Shown piece after piece: positions 51,596 through 60,733 of a stretch of DNA of 64,000 nt (its first letter is position 1; every line of letters begins with the position of its first letter). Under the pieces are notes generated by a model. That model saw nothing but the letters and a program-made list of their open reading frames with translations, was not told where the DNA came from and searched no databases. Both the position numbers and the translations under genes were made by a program. The stretch covers positions 6,991,020 through 7,055,019 of the forward strand of contig AP017605.1 in NCBI GenBank assembly GCA_002356515.1. The letters are read 5' to 3'. This DNA comes from Mesorhizobium loti. Lineage in GTDB: Bacteria > Pseudomonadota > Alphaproteobacteria > Rhizobiales > Rhizobiaceae.

Positions 51596-51919
51596 ATGAA
51601 TTCCGATCACGAAATCGAAGTGACTGAAGAAACCTCGGCCGCCGCCGAGGCGCTTGAATCCGCTTCCGAAACCGATCACGACGCCGCTGCCGCCGTCGAA
51701 GCCGCCGCTCACTCTGACGACGAGGATGGCGACGAAGAAGACGGCGACGACGAAGACGGCGAAGAGTCTGACGAAGCGGCCACGGCCTCGGGTGAAGACG
51801 ACGAAGATGAAGACGAAGACGACGCTGATGACGCCGTGAAAGCCGAAGGCGACGACGCTGAAGAAGAATCCGAAGACGGCGAGTCCGAAGAAGACGACGA
51901 CAAGGAAGAAGCGGCCTGA
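51596..51919 (+). CDS. Highly acidic low-complexity protein
   Basis: A 107-residue protein in which 55 residues are Asp or Glu, with two Lys and no Arg. The core from about 40 to 107 is runs of D, E, G, S and A. GGAGG precedes ATG 51596, so it is a real, well-translated gene in appearance. It has no domain I know; it is probably disordered and may buffer cations, mimic DNA or act as a chaperone-like tail. The strong D/E repetition also means the length may vary between strains. Confidence 0.75.
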   Translation: MNSDHEIEVTEETSAAAEALESASETDHDAAAAVEAAAHSDDEDGDEEDGDDEDGEESDEAATASGEDDEDEDEDDADDAVKAEGDDAEEESEDGESEEDDDKEEAA

Positions 51920-51963
51920 GATTTCAATCCGGCTCTGTCGAGAAAAGGGGGAACGCTGACTTG

Positions 51964-52353
51964 TCAGTCCTCCAGGATGCTGACGCGCACGCTGTTTTCA
52001 TAGACGTCGACCTGGATCAGCGGTTCGCCATTGACGATGGCGCGCTTGGTCGACGAACTCATCGCGCCGGGGCGCTCCAGCATGCGCTGCAGGTCGGCGC
52101 GCGCGTCGTTGGTCGTGAACCACTCATCGCCCTGGTCGTCTCTGTCGCGGCGATGGAATTTGTGCCAGTTGGCGCGATCCTGGCGCACCATCTGCGCGGC
52201 GTTGTCCAGCGCATAGCCATCGCTCGCCTGATGATCCCTGTCGGAAATGCGCGCGACATAGGATCCCAGCATGTCATCGGCTTGCGCCGCACTGGCGCCC
52301 AGCAGCGACGCCAGCAGAAGCCCGGCCACGGTAACGGTCTTGGATAGTCTCAT
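51964..52353 (-). CDS. Small exported protein, unknown function
   Basis: A 129-residue protein with a clear signal peptide (MRLSKTVTVAGLLLASLLGASAAQA, cut about 25). The mature part is mixed and charged (SDRDHQASDGYALDNAAQMVRQDRANWHKF), ending EPLIQVDVYENSVRVSILED, with no cysteine. ATG 52353 follows GGGGG. No family recognised. Confidence 0.75.
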   Translation of the reverse strand: MRLSKTVTVAGLLLASLLGASAAQADDMLGSYVARISDRDHQASDGYALDNAAQMVRQDRANWHKFHRRDRDDQGDEWFTTNDARADLQRMLERPGAMSSSTKRAIVNGEPLIQVDVYENSVRVSILED

Positions 52354-52540
52354 GATCAACCCCCTTTTAAACGACGAAGCCCGTCTGTCAGAGCCGCCCC
52401 TTTGCCTTAAGCACTTGGCTAAATTCAGGCGGCGGCGTCCAGCGAGATGTGCCGCACGAGCTCGCGCGGCAATGGTGCGCCGAGCGCCGGAGTGCCGTCA
52501 AGCTGTCAACGATCTGGCCAGTCCGGCCGTTTGCCGGCCG

Positions 52541-52972
52541 CTACTTGACCTTGCCGACGCCGGAAGCGGGCATGGTCGATGCGGCCGGTTTCTTCTGCGT
52601 GTTCGATGCCGGAGCGGCCGAGGCGGTCGCCTTGGCTGGAGTGGGGGCAGGGGTGGTGGCCGCGGCTGGTGCCTTGCCTTGCACCGGTGTCGAGAAGTCG
52701 CCGCCGACGACGCCGCCGCGAATGATCATCGGGCCTGGCATGAAACCGTGCCGTGCCTCGGGCGCGTTGGGGATCGCCGCCACCTTCTCATAGGTGACGT
52801 CAGGCTCGCCGAGCGCAACGACGGACATCACATCGCTTGCCTTCGTGTCATCCGCCTTCAGGGTCAGGACGGAGGGCGTTGTGGCCGGCGCGCCGGGAAA
52901 GACCAGGGACGAGGCCTGAGCTTCGCCGATCAACGCCAGGGTGATGATACCCAGCAGGATACGCACAGACAC
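52541..52972 (-). CDS. Exported Ala/Pro/Thr-rich protein, unknown function
   Basis: A 143-residue protein: signal peptide (VRILLGIITLALIGEAQA), a short folded-looking part (TPSVLTLKADDTKASDVMSVVALGEPD) and a low-complexity Ala/Pro/Thr/Lys tail. GTG 52972 has GGGGAG at good spacing and is preferred to GTG 52981. No family recognised. It is divergent from the TsaC gene. Confidence 0.7.
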   Translation of the reverse strand: MSVRILLGIITLALIGEAQASSLVFPGAPATTPSVLTLKADDTKASDVMSVVALGEPDVTYEKVAAIPNAPEARHGFMPGPMIIRGGVVGGDFSTPVQGKAPAAATTPAPTPAKATASAAPASNTQKKPAASTMPASGVGKVK

Positions 52973-53149
52973 GATGACCACTCCCCTTCGCCCAAGCCCG
53001 AATGGTAGTCGACCGGAATTGATGCCGGCTTTCGCGGAAACGTAGCATTTTAGGGATTGATAAATCGCCAAGACGCTCTCTTGCCGAACAGCCGGCTTGC
53101 CCAACAGCCGCCATCGTACTACGCAGCCGGCATCTGCGAGGTGACGAGA

Positions 53150-54124
53150 GTGGCTGAGATACTTGCCGCCGGCGAGGCGTTGGAGCGGGCACTGGCGCTG
53201 CTCGAAGGCGGCGATGTCGTCGCCATCCCGACGGAGACCGTCTACGGGCTTGCCGGCGACGCCACCAACGGCATTGGCGTGGCGCGCATTTTCGAGGCCA
53301 AGGGTCGGCCGCGGTTCAATCCCTTGATCGCCCATGTCGCTGACATGGCGATGGCCGAGCGCATCGCGGTGTTCGATCCATTGTCGAAGAGACTGGCACA
53401 GGCGTTCTGGCCGGGTCCGCTGACGCTGGTGCTGCCGCAGCGGCCCGGCAACGGCATCCACCCGCTGGTCACGGCCGGGCTCGACACGATCGCTCTGCGC
53501 ATGCCGAGGGGCTTTGGCGGCGATCTCATCGCAAAACTCGGCCGGCCGCTTGCCGCACCCAGCGCCAATTCATCGGGCAGGATCAGCGCGACGACGGCGC
53601 AAGCGGTGGCAGCCGATCTCGGCGCACGCATCAAGCTGGTGGTCGATGGCGGCGCGACGCCGGTCGGACTGGAATCGACCATCGTCAAGGCCGAAGGGGC
53701 AGGATTGCGCCTGCTTCGTCCCGGCGGCATCGCCGCCGAAGAGATCGAGGCGGCCATCGGCATGACGCTGTTGCGCGGCGGCACCGCCGGCGTCGAGGCG
53801 CCGGGCATGCTTGCCTCACACTATGCGCCGGGCGCGGCGATGCGGCTCAATGCTGATACGGTTGGTGAGGGCGAGGCGCTGCTTGCCTTCGGCGGTCAGC
53901 GGGCCGAAGGATGGCGGCATGCAGCCGCCTTCCTCAATTTGTCCGCATCAGGCGATCTGCGCGAAGCGGCGAGCAATCTTTTCGCCTATATGCAGGATCT
54001 CGATCGCAGCGGCGCACACACCATCGCTGTCGAGACGATTCCCTTCGACGGGCTCGGCGAGGCCATCAACGACCGGCTCTCTCGCGCGGCCGCCCCTCGT
54101 GACAACACTCAGCCCACACCGTAG
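53150..54124 (+). CDS. Threonylcarbamoyl-AMP synthase (TsaC/Sua5)
   Basis: A 324-residue enzyme that makes threonylcarbamoyl-AMP for the t6A37 modification of tRNA. The N-terminal YrdC/TsaC domain shows IPTETVYGLAGDA, EAKGRPRFNPLI and PSANSSGRIS; the C-terminal Sua5 domain starts about residue 215 (APGMLASHYAPGA). GTG 53150 has GAGG eight bases upstream; GTG 53141 is an alternative. The long Sua5 form is typical of alphaproteobacteria. Confidence 0.93.
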   Translation: MAEILAAGEALERALALLEGGDVVAIPTETVYGLAGDATNGIGVARIFEAKGRPRFNPLIAHVADMAMAERIAVFDPLSKRLAQAFWPGPLTLVLPQRPGNGIHPLVTAGLDTIALRMPRGFGGDLIAKLGRPLAAPSANSSGRISATTAQAVAADLGARIKLVVDGGATPVGLESTIVKAEGAGLRLLRPGGIAAEEIEAAIGMTLLRGGTAGVEAPGMLASHYAPGAAMRLNADTVGEGEALLAFGGQRAEGWRHAAAFLNLSASGDLREAASNLFAYMQDLDRSGAHTIAVETIPFDGLGEAINDRLSRAAAPRDNTQPTP

Positions 54125-54132
54125 TTTCCCGC

Positions 54133-55563
54133 ATGACCGAAATTCCGCAAAACCTTGACCCCGCTGTCATCGATCGCTTCGCGGCGATTGTCGGTGACAA
54201 ATACGCGCTGCGCGACGAGCAGGACATCGCGCCCTACCTCATCGAGCGGCGCGGGCTCTGGCATGGCGTGACATCGCTGGTGCTGCGGCCGGGCAGCGTC
54301 GACGAAGTCAGCCGGATCATGCGTCTGGCGACCGAGACGGGAACGCCGATCGTGCCGCAAAGCGGCAACACCGGTCTGGTCGGCGCCCAGGTGCCGGACA
54401 GATCCGGCCGCGAAATCATCCTGTCGCTGTCGCGGCTGAACCGTATCCGCGAGATCGACGTCCTGTCGAACACAGTGACTGTCGAGGCTGGCGTCATCCT
54501 GCAGACGCTGCAGGAGGCGGCCGACGCCGCCGACCGGCTGTTTCCGCTGTCGCTCGCTGCGCAAGGCTCCTGCCAGATCGGCGGCAACCTTTCTTCCAAT
54601 GCCGGCGGTACCGGCGTGCTTGCCTATGGCAACGCCCGCGAACTGTGTCTCGGCGTCGAAGTGGTGCTGCCGACGGGCGAGGTGTTCGACGATCTGCGCA
54701 AGCTGAAAAAGGACAACACCGGCTACGATTTGAAGAACCTGTTCGTCGGCGCCGAAGGCACGCTCGGCATCATCACCGCCGCTGTCTTGAAGCTCTTCCC
54801 GAAGCCGAAAGGCAGGGAGGTCGCCTTTGCCGGCATGTCGTCGCCCAAAGCGGCGCTGTCGCTCTTTACCTTGGCGATGGACCGGGCCGGCGCCTCGCTC
54901 ACCGCTTTCGAGCTGATCGGCAAAAGGCCTTACGACTTCACGCTGAAGCATGGCCAAGGCATCACGCGGCCGCTTGCCGATGATTGGCCCTGGTATGTGC
55001 TGATGCAGGTCTCTTCAGGACGTTCCGAGGAAGACGGCAGGGCGCTGATCGAGGAGATCCTGGCCAAAGCCCTCGAGCAAGGCATCATCGGCGACGCAGT
55101 GGTCTCGGCAAGCCTTGCCCAGGGCGATGCCTTCTGGAATTTCCGCGAGACGCTGCCAGAGTGCCAGAAGCCCGAGGGCGCTTCGATCAAGCACGACATC
55201 TCGGTGCCGACAGCCGCGATCCCGGAGTTCATCGACAAGGCGGCCGGCGTGGTGGAAGGGGTCTGCCCCGGCGCACGCGTGGTCTGCTTCGGCCACATGG
55301 GTGACGGCAATCTGCATTACAACATCTCGCGCCCCGTGGACTGGCAGGATGAGGCGTTCCTCGACCTTTACCATCCCATGAACCACGCCGTGCACGATGT
55401 CGTGCGCTCCTTTCATGGATCGATCTCTGCCGAGCACGGCATCGGCCAGTTGAAGCGCGACGAACTGATCGCCACCGCGCCGCCGATGGCCATCGATCTG
55501 ATGCGCAGGGTGAAAGCCGCTTTCGATCCGGCCGGCATCATGAATCCCGGTAAGGTTATCTGA
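54133..55563 (+). CDS. FAD-binding oxidase, GlcD/D-2-hydroxyacid dehydrogenase type
   Basis: A 476-residue flavoprotein. The FAD_binding_4 domain shows VPQSGNTGLVGAQVPD, GNLSSNAGGTGVLAYGNAREL and FVGAEGTLGIITAAVLKLFP; the C-terminal FAD-oxidase_C domain has GHMGDGNLHYNIS, ISAEHGIGQLKRDEL and NPGKV. Such enzymes oxidise D-2-hydroxy acids such as D-lactate or D-2-hydroxyglutarate; the substrate is not settled. It follows the TsaC gene by 8 bp and may be cotranscribed. Confidence 0.92.
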   Translation: MTEIPQNLDPAVIDRFAAIVGDKYALRDEQDIAPYLIERRGLWHGVTSLVLRPGSVDEVSRIMRLATETGTPIVPQSGNTGLVGAQVPDRSGREIILSLSRLNRIREIDVLSNTVTVEAGVILQTLQEAADAADRLFPLSLAAQGSCQIGGNLSSNAGGTGVLAYGNARELCLGVEVVLPTGEVFDDLRKLKKDNTGYDLKNLFVGAEGTLGIITAAVLKLFPKPKGREVAFAGMSSPKAALSLFTLAMDRAGASLTAFELIGKRPYDFTLKHGQGITRPLADDWPWYVLMQVSSGRSEEDGRALIEEILAKALEQGIIGDAVVSASLAQGDAFWNFRETLPECQKPEGASIKHDISVPTAAIPEFIDKAAGVVEGVCPGARVVCFGHMGDGNLHYNISRPVDWQDEAFLDLYHPMNHAVHDVVRSFHGSISAEHGIGQLKRDELIATAPPMAIDLMRRVKAAFDPAGIMNPGKVI

Positions 55564-55747
55564 TCCTTTCAACATCTTGTGGTCGGTGGCATTCCGATAA
55601 CCATCCCTGAGATCAGCAAAATTTAACCGACTTTCTTAAGCGCGGCGGTAAGGAGCCCGCGCTACTGTTTCCCCATAACGAGGCCGGGAAAACTGGCCCG
55701 GAGAGAACCGGACACCGGCTCTCAGGAGACAGACAGGAAGGCACTCT

Positions 55748-56314
55748 ATGAACACCGGACTGAAGCCAGTCTGGGCGGGACGCAACATGCGCCTCGACCC
55801 ATTCCGACTGCCCCAGATGGTCAGCTACGCCACGCGCGACGACTACGGCGACGTGACGTTCACCATCGACCACCGTGGCGCCGTGATCCGCCGCATGCTC
55901 GAGATGAGCGGCGTGCCGGCGATCATCGCCCTTCCGGCCAATGCGTTCCGCGGCGTCGCCGCCCGCGCCATGGAGGATCCGGAAGGCAATGTCACGGTGA
56001 CGCTCGAACTCCTGCACAATGATCCAATGCTGTCGGTGCCGCTTTTGGTGGCCGACGATCTCGACGATGTCGCCGCCGACTGGCGCGCCTGGGCCGATGC
56101 CTATCGCCTGCCGATGCTGTTGATCGAATCGGACGGCGTCGCCCGCACCCTGGAAGAATCGCTCGGCGCCGCCATCAAGACGCTGCCGCCGCAGGATCGC
56201 CGCAAGGGCCGCATTTCGCACACGCGCCGCCCGCGCTTCCTCGCCCGCCGCAGGGCCGGCAACCTCGGTCTCAGGCTGGTCATCGACGGCCAGGAGATCA
56301 TTTCGAGGGAGTGA
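55748..56314 (+). CDS. DUF6101-type protein, unknown function
   Basis: A 188-residue cytoplasmic protein with VWAGRNMRLDPFRLPQMVSYATRDD near the start, a central part VPAIIALPANAFRGVAARAM and a basic tail (RRKGRISHTRRPRFLARRRAGN). I recognise it as a conserved rhizobial family (DUF6101). AGGAAGG precedes the ATG. Hairpins follow its stop. Confidence 0.82.
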   Translation: MNTGLKPVWAGRNMRLDPFRLPQMVSYATRDDYGDVTFTIDHRGAVIRRMLEMSGVPAIIALPANAFRGVAARAMEDPEGNVTVTLELLHNDPMLSVPLLVADDLDDVAADWRAWADAYRLPMLLIESDGVARTLEESLGAAIKTLPPQDRRKGRISHTRRPRFLARRRAGNLGLRLVIDGQEIISRE

Positions 56315-56320
56315 GAAGCG

Positions 56321-56360
56321 GTTCGCGTAGCGAACGAAAAGCCAATTGCTTGGCTTTTCG
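56321..56360. terminator. Hairpins after the DUF6101 gene
   Basis: GTTCGC-gta-GCGAAC (56321-56335) and the perfect 11-bp stem CGAAAAGCCAA/TTGGCTTTTCG with loop TTGC (56335-56360). The second could terminate transcription in either direction, as both flanks read AAAA or TTTT. Confidence 0.6.
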
Positions 56361-56400
56361 AGCTTCGAACGCCCTGAGCCTGCGAAGGGCCAGGGCGTGG

Positions 56401-56423
56401 AAAAAAGCCGCTACACCAGCGGC
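56401..56423 (-). terminator. Rho-independent terminator overlapping the ubiA stop
   Basis: On the minus strand, GCCGCT-ggtgt-AGCGGC is followed by TTTTTT. The hairpin includes the last codons and the TAG of ubiA, so transcription ends right at the gene end. Confidence 0.8.
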
Positions 56424-57400
56424 TTCAGCGCCACCCACAATGCGCCGCCGATCAGGCCGAGGAAGATCAGCCAGCCGACCTGGTTGTTCGACCGGAACAG
56501 CCGCAGGCATTGGTCCGGATCGTTGATATCCAGAACCGCGATCTGCCGCGTCATATGGGCCCCGGCGGCGATCAATCCTGCCAGAGCCACCACCGGCGCC
56601 TGCGCGGAGGCGAAGGCGATGGCGAAGCAGATCAGCGTGCCGCCGTAAAGCCCGACCAGCCACGACTTGGTGTTGTCGCCGAACAGCCGTGCCGTCGAGC
56701 GCACACCGACAATGGCGTCGTCTTCCTTGTCCTGATGCGCGTAGATCGTGTCGTAGCCGATCACCCACAGGATCGAGCCGATATAGAGCATGATGGCGGG
56801 GCCATCGAGATCGCCGAACTCGACCGCCCATCCCATCAGCGCACCCCAGGAAAAGGCAAGGCCGAGAAACAATTGCGGCCAGTTGGTTATCCGCTTCATG
56901 AATGGATAGATGGCGACGATCGCCAGCGAGCAGATGCCGAGCAGGATGGCGAAACTGTTGAACTGTATCACCACCACAAGGCCGACCAGGGCCTGCAGGA
57001 CAAGAAACAGCCAGGCCCGCCGGCGCGTCGTCTGGCCCGACGGCAGCGGGCGCGAGCGGGTGCGTTCGACCTGGTTGTCGATGTTCTCGTCGACAATATC
57101 GTTGTAGGTGCAGCCGGCGCCGCGCATGGCGATGGCGCCGACCAGGAACAGCACGAGATACAATGGCGCGGGCAGCAGCGAGAGCAGAGGGTCGCCGGGG
57201 CGCGGATAGGCGCTCGCGGCGAGCGCCGCCGACCACCAGCACGGCCACAGAAGCAATTGCCAGCCGATCGGCCTGTCCCACCGCGCTAGCTGCGCATAGG
57301 GCCAAACCGCGCGCGGCAGCACGCGATAGACCCAATGGCCGTTCGGTGCATCGGCGACACGGCCCTGGGCCGCTTTCGACTGGATAGGTTCCATGTCCAT
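56411..57400 (-). CDS. ubiA: 4-hydroxybenzoate polyprenyltransferase
   Basis: A 329-residue membrane enzyme that joins the polyprenyl tail to 4-hydroxybenzoate in ubiquinone synthesis. Both aspartate motifs are visible: GAGCTYNDIVDENIDNQVERTRSRPL and GYDTIYAHQDKEDD. About eight helices are predicted. ATG 57400 is chosen; ATG 57394 follows two codons later. It would use the product of the prenyl synthase at 39537. Confidence 0.95.
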   Translation of the reverse strand: MDMEPIQSKAAQGRVADAPNGHWVYRVLPRAVWPYAQLARWDRPIGWQLLLWPCWWSAALAASAYPRPGDPLLSLLPAPLYLVLFLVGAIAMRGAGCTYNDIVDENIDNQVERTRSRPLPSGQTTRRRAWLFLVLQALVGLVVVIQFNSFAILLGICSLAIVAIYPFMKRITNWPQLFLGLAFSWGALMGWAVEFGDLDGPAIMLYIGSILWVIGYDTIYAHQDKEDDAIVGVRSTARLFGDNTKSWLVGLYGGTLICFAIAFASAQAPVVALAGLIAAGAHMTRQIAVLDINDPDQCLRLFRSNNQVGWLIFLGLIGGALWVALKPLV

Positions 57401-57461
57401 GGAGTGGCAGCAGCCGCGGAAACCGTCAAGCGGCAAGCGGATGCGGGCTGTCGCCGACCCC

Positions 57462-58373
57462 TCAAGAGGTGAAGATGTCGCGCGTGGAAAACCAGTCTTT
57501 CGCCGTCTCGACGAAGGCAAGCGCCGCATTCGACACGCGCTGCTGCGTGTCATAGGTGAGGATGATGCGCTGCATCGGCAGCGGATCCGACAGCGGCCTG
57601 CAGATCAGCGGCAGCCCGTCATAGCTGCGGTCGCCATGCGGCCTTGTGTAGCTGACGGCGACACCAAAACCGTTCGCCACCATGCTGCGCTGGAGTTCGA
57701 ACGAACTGGTCGCCCTGTCGGCCACCGGCGAAAGGCCACGGCTGCGGAACAGGTCGAGCATGTGCTGCCAGCTCTGCGGCTGGTCCGTCGTGATCAGCGG
57801 ATAGGCGGCCAGATCGGCCAGACCGACCTCGGCACGGTCCGCCAGCGCATGGCCAGCCGGCAACAGCGCATGCGGCCGCAGCTCGTGCAGCAGGATGCGG
57901 GCGAAATGCGATGGCAGGCCGAGATCGTAGCTGAGGCCAAGATCGATGGCGGCGTCCGCCAGACGCCGCCCGAGCGTCTCGAATGTCTCGTCGCGAACGA
58001 TCACGGCGACGTCTGGATGGCGCTCGGAAAAGGCGCGGATGAGACCCGGCGCGAAATAGGGGGCCAGATCCTCGAAACATCCAAGCACCAGCTCGCCGCC
58101 GACGGCTGAATTGCCTGAACCCAGGCTCATCAGTTCGTCGGTCTCGGCAAGAACCTGTTTTGCCTTTGCCACGACGACCCGGCCGAAGGAGGTCAGCGAA
58201 ACGCCGCTCCCGCGCTGGCGCACGAACAGTTTCTGGCCGAAATCCTTTTCGATAGCGTCGATCGCCACCGAAATCGAGGGCTGGGAGATGTTCAGTGTCC
58301 TGGCCGCGCCGGTGACGCTGCCGTGGCGGGCGACCGCAACCAGATAACGCAACTGCGTGAGAGTCAGGCTCAT
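57462..58373 (-). CDS. LysR family transcriptional regulator
   Basis: A 303-residue LysR protein: helix-turn-helix at the N-terminus (LTQLRYLVAVARHGSVTGAARTLNISQPSISVAIDAIEK) and an effector domain. It is divergent from the PhyH gene at 58464 with 90 bp between, so it is the likely regulator of that gene. Confidence 0.92.
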   Translation of the reverse strand: MSLTLTQLRYLVAVARHGSVTGAARTLNISQPSISVAIDAIEKDFGQKLFVRQRGSGVSLTSFGRVVVAKAKQVLAETDELMSLGSGNSAVGGELVLGCFEDLAPYFAPGLIRAFSERHPDVAVIVRDETFETLGRRLADAAIDLGLSYDLGLPSHFARILLHELRPHALLPAGHALADRAEVGLADLAAYPLITTDQPQSWQHMLDLFRSRGLSPVADRATSSFELQRSMVANGFGVAVSYTRPHGDRSYDGLPLICRPLSDPLPMQRIILTYDTQQRVSNAALAFVETAKDWFSTRDIFTS

Positions 58374-58463
58374 AGTTTCGTTCTATGTGTCAGATGAGAA
58401 GTTATTATTTTACTGAATGAATGCGGGTTGCGATAGTCGTCCCGATCCTGAAAGGAGGACACT

Positions 58464-59285
58464 ATGGTTTCCCAGACTGCTGCCCGCGCCATCGACACCA
58501 GCCTGATCGATGCGGAGACGATTGCCGACTACCAGCGTGACGGTGCGGTTTGCATCCGCGGCGCCTTCAAGGGCTGGGTCGATACGATTGCCGCCGGCAT
58601 CGAGCGCAACATGCAGAACCGCAGCGCCACCGCGTCCGACATCGCCAATGGCCGCGGCAGTTTCTTCGACGATTACTGCAATTGGGAGCGCATTCCCGAA
58701 TTCGTCGAGGTGGTGCGGAAGTCGCCGGCCGCGCAAATCGCGGCGGCGGTGATGCAGTCGCGCACCGCGCAGTTTTTTCACGATCACGTGCTGGTCAAGG
58801 AGCCCGGCACGCAGAAGCCGACCCCCTGGCATCAGGACATCCCCTATTATTTCGTCGACGGCCAGCAGACAGTCAGCTTCTGGATCCCCATCGACCCGGT
58901 GAAGGAGGCGACGCTGCGGCTGATCGCCGGCTCGCACAAATGGGACAAGATGATCCTGCCGGTGCGCTGGCTCGACGACAGCAATTTTTATGCCGGCGAG
59001 GGCGACTATTTGCCGGTGCCCGATCCCGACAACGACCCGTCGATGAAGGTGCTCGAATGGGAGATGGAGCCGGGCGACGCCATCCTGTTCGATTTCCGCA
59101 CCGCGCATGGCGCGCGCGGCAATCTGACCTCGGCACGGCGCCGGGCGCTGTCGCTGCGCTGGGTCGGCGACGATGCCCATTATGTCGAGCGGCCGGGCCG
59201 CACCTCGCCGCCCTATCACGGGCACGGCATGCAGCCGGGCCAGAAATTGCGCGAGGACTGGTTCCCCGTGGTCTTTCCCGGCTGA
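58464..59285 (+). CDS. Phytanoyl-CoA dioxygenase family protein
   Basis: A 273-residue Fe(II)/2-oxoglutarate dioxygenase. The iron pair H-x-D is in TPWHQDIPYYF, the distal histidine in FRTAHGARGN and the 2-oxoglutarate arginine in RRRALSLRWVGDD. AAGGAGG precedes the ATG. Related enzymes act on varied small molecules; the substrate is unknown. A perfect hairpin follows. Confidence 0.9.
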   Translation: MVSQTAARAIDTSLIDAETIADYQRDGAVCIRGAFKGWVDTIAAGIERNMQNRSATASDIANGRGSFFDDYCNWERIPEFVEVVRKSPAAQIAAAVMQSRTAQFFHDHVLVKEPGTQKPTPWHQDIPYYFVDGQQTVSFWIPIDPVKEATLRLIAGSHKWDKMILPVRWLDDSNFYAGEGDYLPVPDPDNDPSMKVLEWEMEPGDAILFDFRTAHGARGNLTSARRRALSLRWVGDDAHYVERPGRTSPPYHGHGMQPGQKLREDWFPVVFPG

Positions 59286-59294
59286 AGCGGGCCA

Positions 59295-59327
59295 GAATAT
59301 GGGCGCCGGTATTCGGCGCCCATATTC
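59295..59327. terminator. Long hairpin after the PhyH gene
   Basis: Perfect 14-bp stem GAATATGGGCGCCG/CGGCGCCCATATTC with a 5-nt loop, 9 bp after the stop. No U-tract follows, so it may stabilise the mRNA 3' end rather than terminate on its own. Confidence 0.6.
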
Positions 59328-59438
59328 GGCTGGGATAACGTTCCCGTGCGCAATTCGGATCAAAACGTCCTGATGCCTTGACCCGTCGCCCCGAGAGCAA
59401 TAGCGGGTGCTCTCCAGGGTTTGCATCAAGAGGTGGCC

Positions 59439-60716
59439 ATGAACGTTCTTCTGCTGGGCTCCGGCGGCCGCGAACATGCGCTTGCCTGGAAGATCGCCGC
59501 CTCGCCGTTGCTGACCAAGCTCTACGCGGCCCCCGGCAATCCAGGCATTGGCGCCGAGGCTGAGCTGGTGAAACTTGACATCACCGAGCACGCCGCTGTG
59601 GTCACCTTCTGCCGGGAGAAGAAAATCGACCTCGTCGTCGTGGGTCCGGAAGGGCCGCTGGTCGCCGGCATTGCCGACGATCTGCGCGCCGAAAACATCC
59701 GCGTCTTCGGCCCTTCCAAGGCCGCCGCGCGGTTGGAAGGCTCTAAGGGTTTCACCAAGGATCTCTGCGCTCGGTACAACATCCCCACTGCCGCCTATGG
59801 TCGTTTCAACGATCTGGCCTCGGCCAAAGCCTATGTCGAAAAGACGGGTGCTCCGATCGTCATCAAGGCCGATGGGCTCGCCGCCGGCAAGGGTGTCACC
59901 GTCGCCATGACGCTGGACGAGGCGAGGGCGGCCCTCGATGCCTGTTTCGAGGGCTCCTTCGGCGCTGCCGGCGCGGAGGTGGTGGTCGAGGAATTCATGA
60001 CCGGCGAGGAGGCGAGCTTCTTCTGCCTCTGCGACGGCACCACGGCACTTCCCTTCGGCACCGCGCAGGACCACAAACGCGTCGGCGATGGCGACACTGG
60101 CCCCAACACCGGCGGCATGGGCGCCTATTCGCCGGCGCCGGTGATGTCGCCTGAGATGATCGAGCGCACCATGCGCGAGATCATCGAACCGACCATGCGC
60201 GGCATGGCCGAGCTTGGCGCGCCCTTCGCCGGCATTCTCTTCGCCGGGCTGATGATCACGGACAAGGGGCCGAAGCTGATCGAATACAACACCCGTTTCG
60301 GCGATCCGGAATGCCAGGTGCTGATGATGCGGCTGAAGGACGACCTCTTGGTGCTGCTCAATGCCGCCGTCGACGCCCAGCTGGCGCACACGTCCATACG
60401 CTGGCGCGACGAGGCGGCGCTCACCGTGGTGATGGCGGCGCGGGGCTATCCCGGCACGCCGGAAAAAGGCTCGGTTATCCGCGGCGTCGAGCAGGCCGCG
60501 AGCGACGGCGTCCAGATCTTCCATGCCGGTACCGCCATCAATGGCGGCGCGCTGGTCGCCAATGGCGGCCGCGTCCTCAATGTCACGGCGACCGGTGCCA
60601 CGGTCGGCGCGGCGCAGGCGCTGGCCTATGCCGCGCTCGACCGGATCGACTGGCCTGACGGGTTCTGCCGCCGCGACATCGGCTGGCAGGCCGTGGCGCG
60701 CGAGCGGGCGAGCTGA
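59439..60716 (+). CDS. purD: Phosphoribosylamine-glycine ligase (GAR synthetase)
   Basis: A 425-residue ATP-grasp enzyme that adds glycine to phosphoribosylamine, the second step of purine synthesis. Seen: [35 protein letters not shown], the ATP-grasp segment [16 protein letters not shown] and [21 protein letters not shown] 59439 follows AGAGG. Confidence 0.97.
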   Translation: MNVLLLGSGGREHALAWKIAASPLLTKLYAAPGNPGIGAEAELVKLDITEHAAVVTFCREKKIDLVVVGPEGPLVAGIADDLRAENIRVFGPSKAAARLEGSKGFTKDLCARYNIPTAAYGRFNDLASAKAYVEKTGAPIVIKADGLAAGKGVTVAMTLDEARAALDACFEGSFGAAGAEVVVEEFMTGEEASFFCLCDGTTALPFGTAQDHKRVGDGDTGPNTGGMGAYSPAPVMSPEMIERTMREIIEPTMRGMAELGAPFAGILFAGLMITDKGPKLIEYNTRFGDPECQVLMMRLKDDLLVLLNAAVDAQLAHTSIRWRDEAALTVVMAARGYPGTPEKGSVIRGVEQAASDGVQIFHAGTAINGGALVANGGRVLNVTATGATVGAAQALAYAALDRIDWPDGFCRRDIGWQAVARERAS

Positions 60717-60733
60717 GATTTCGCAGCGGCGGC

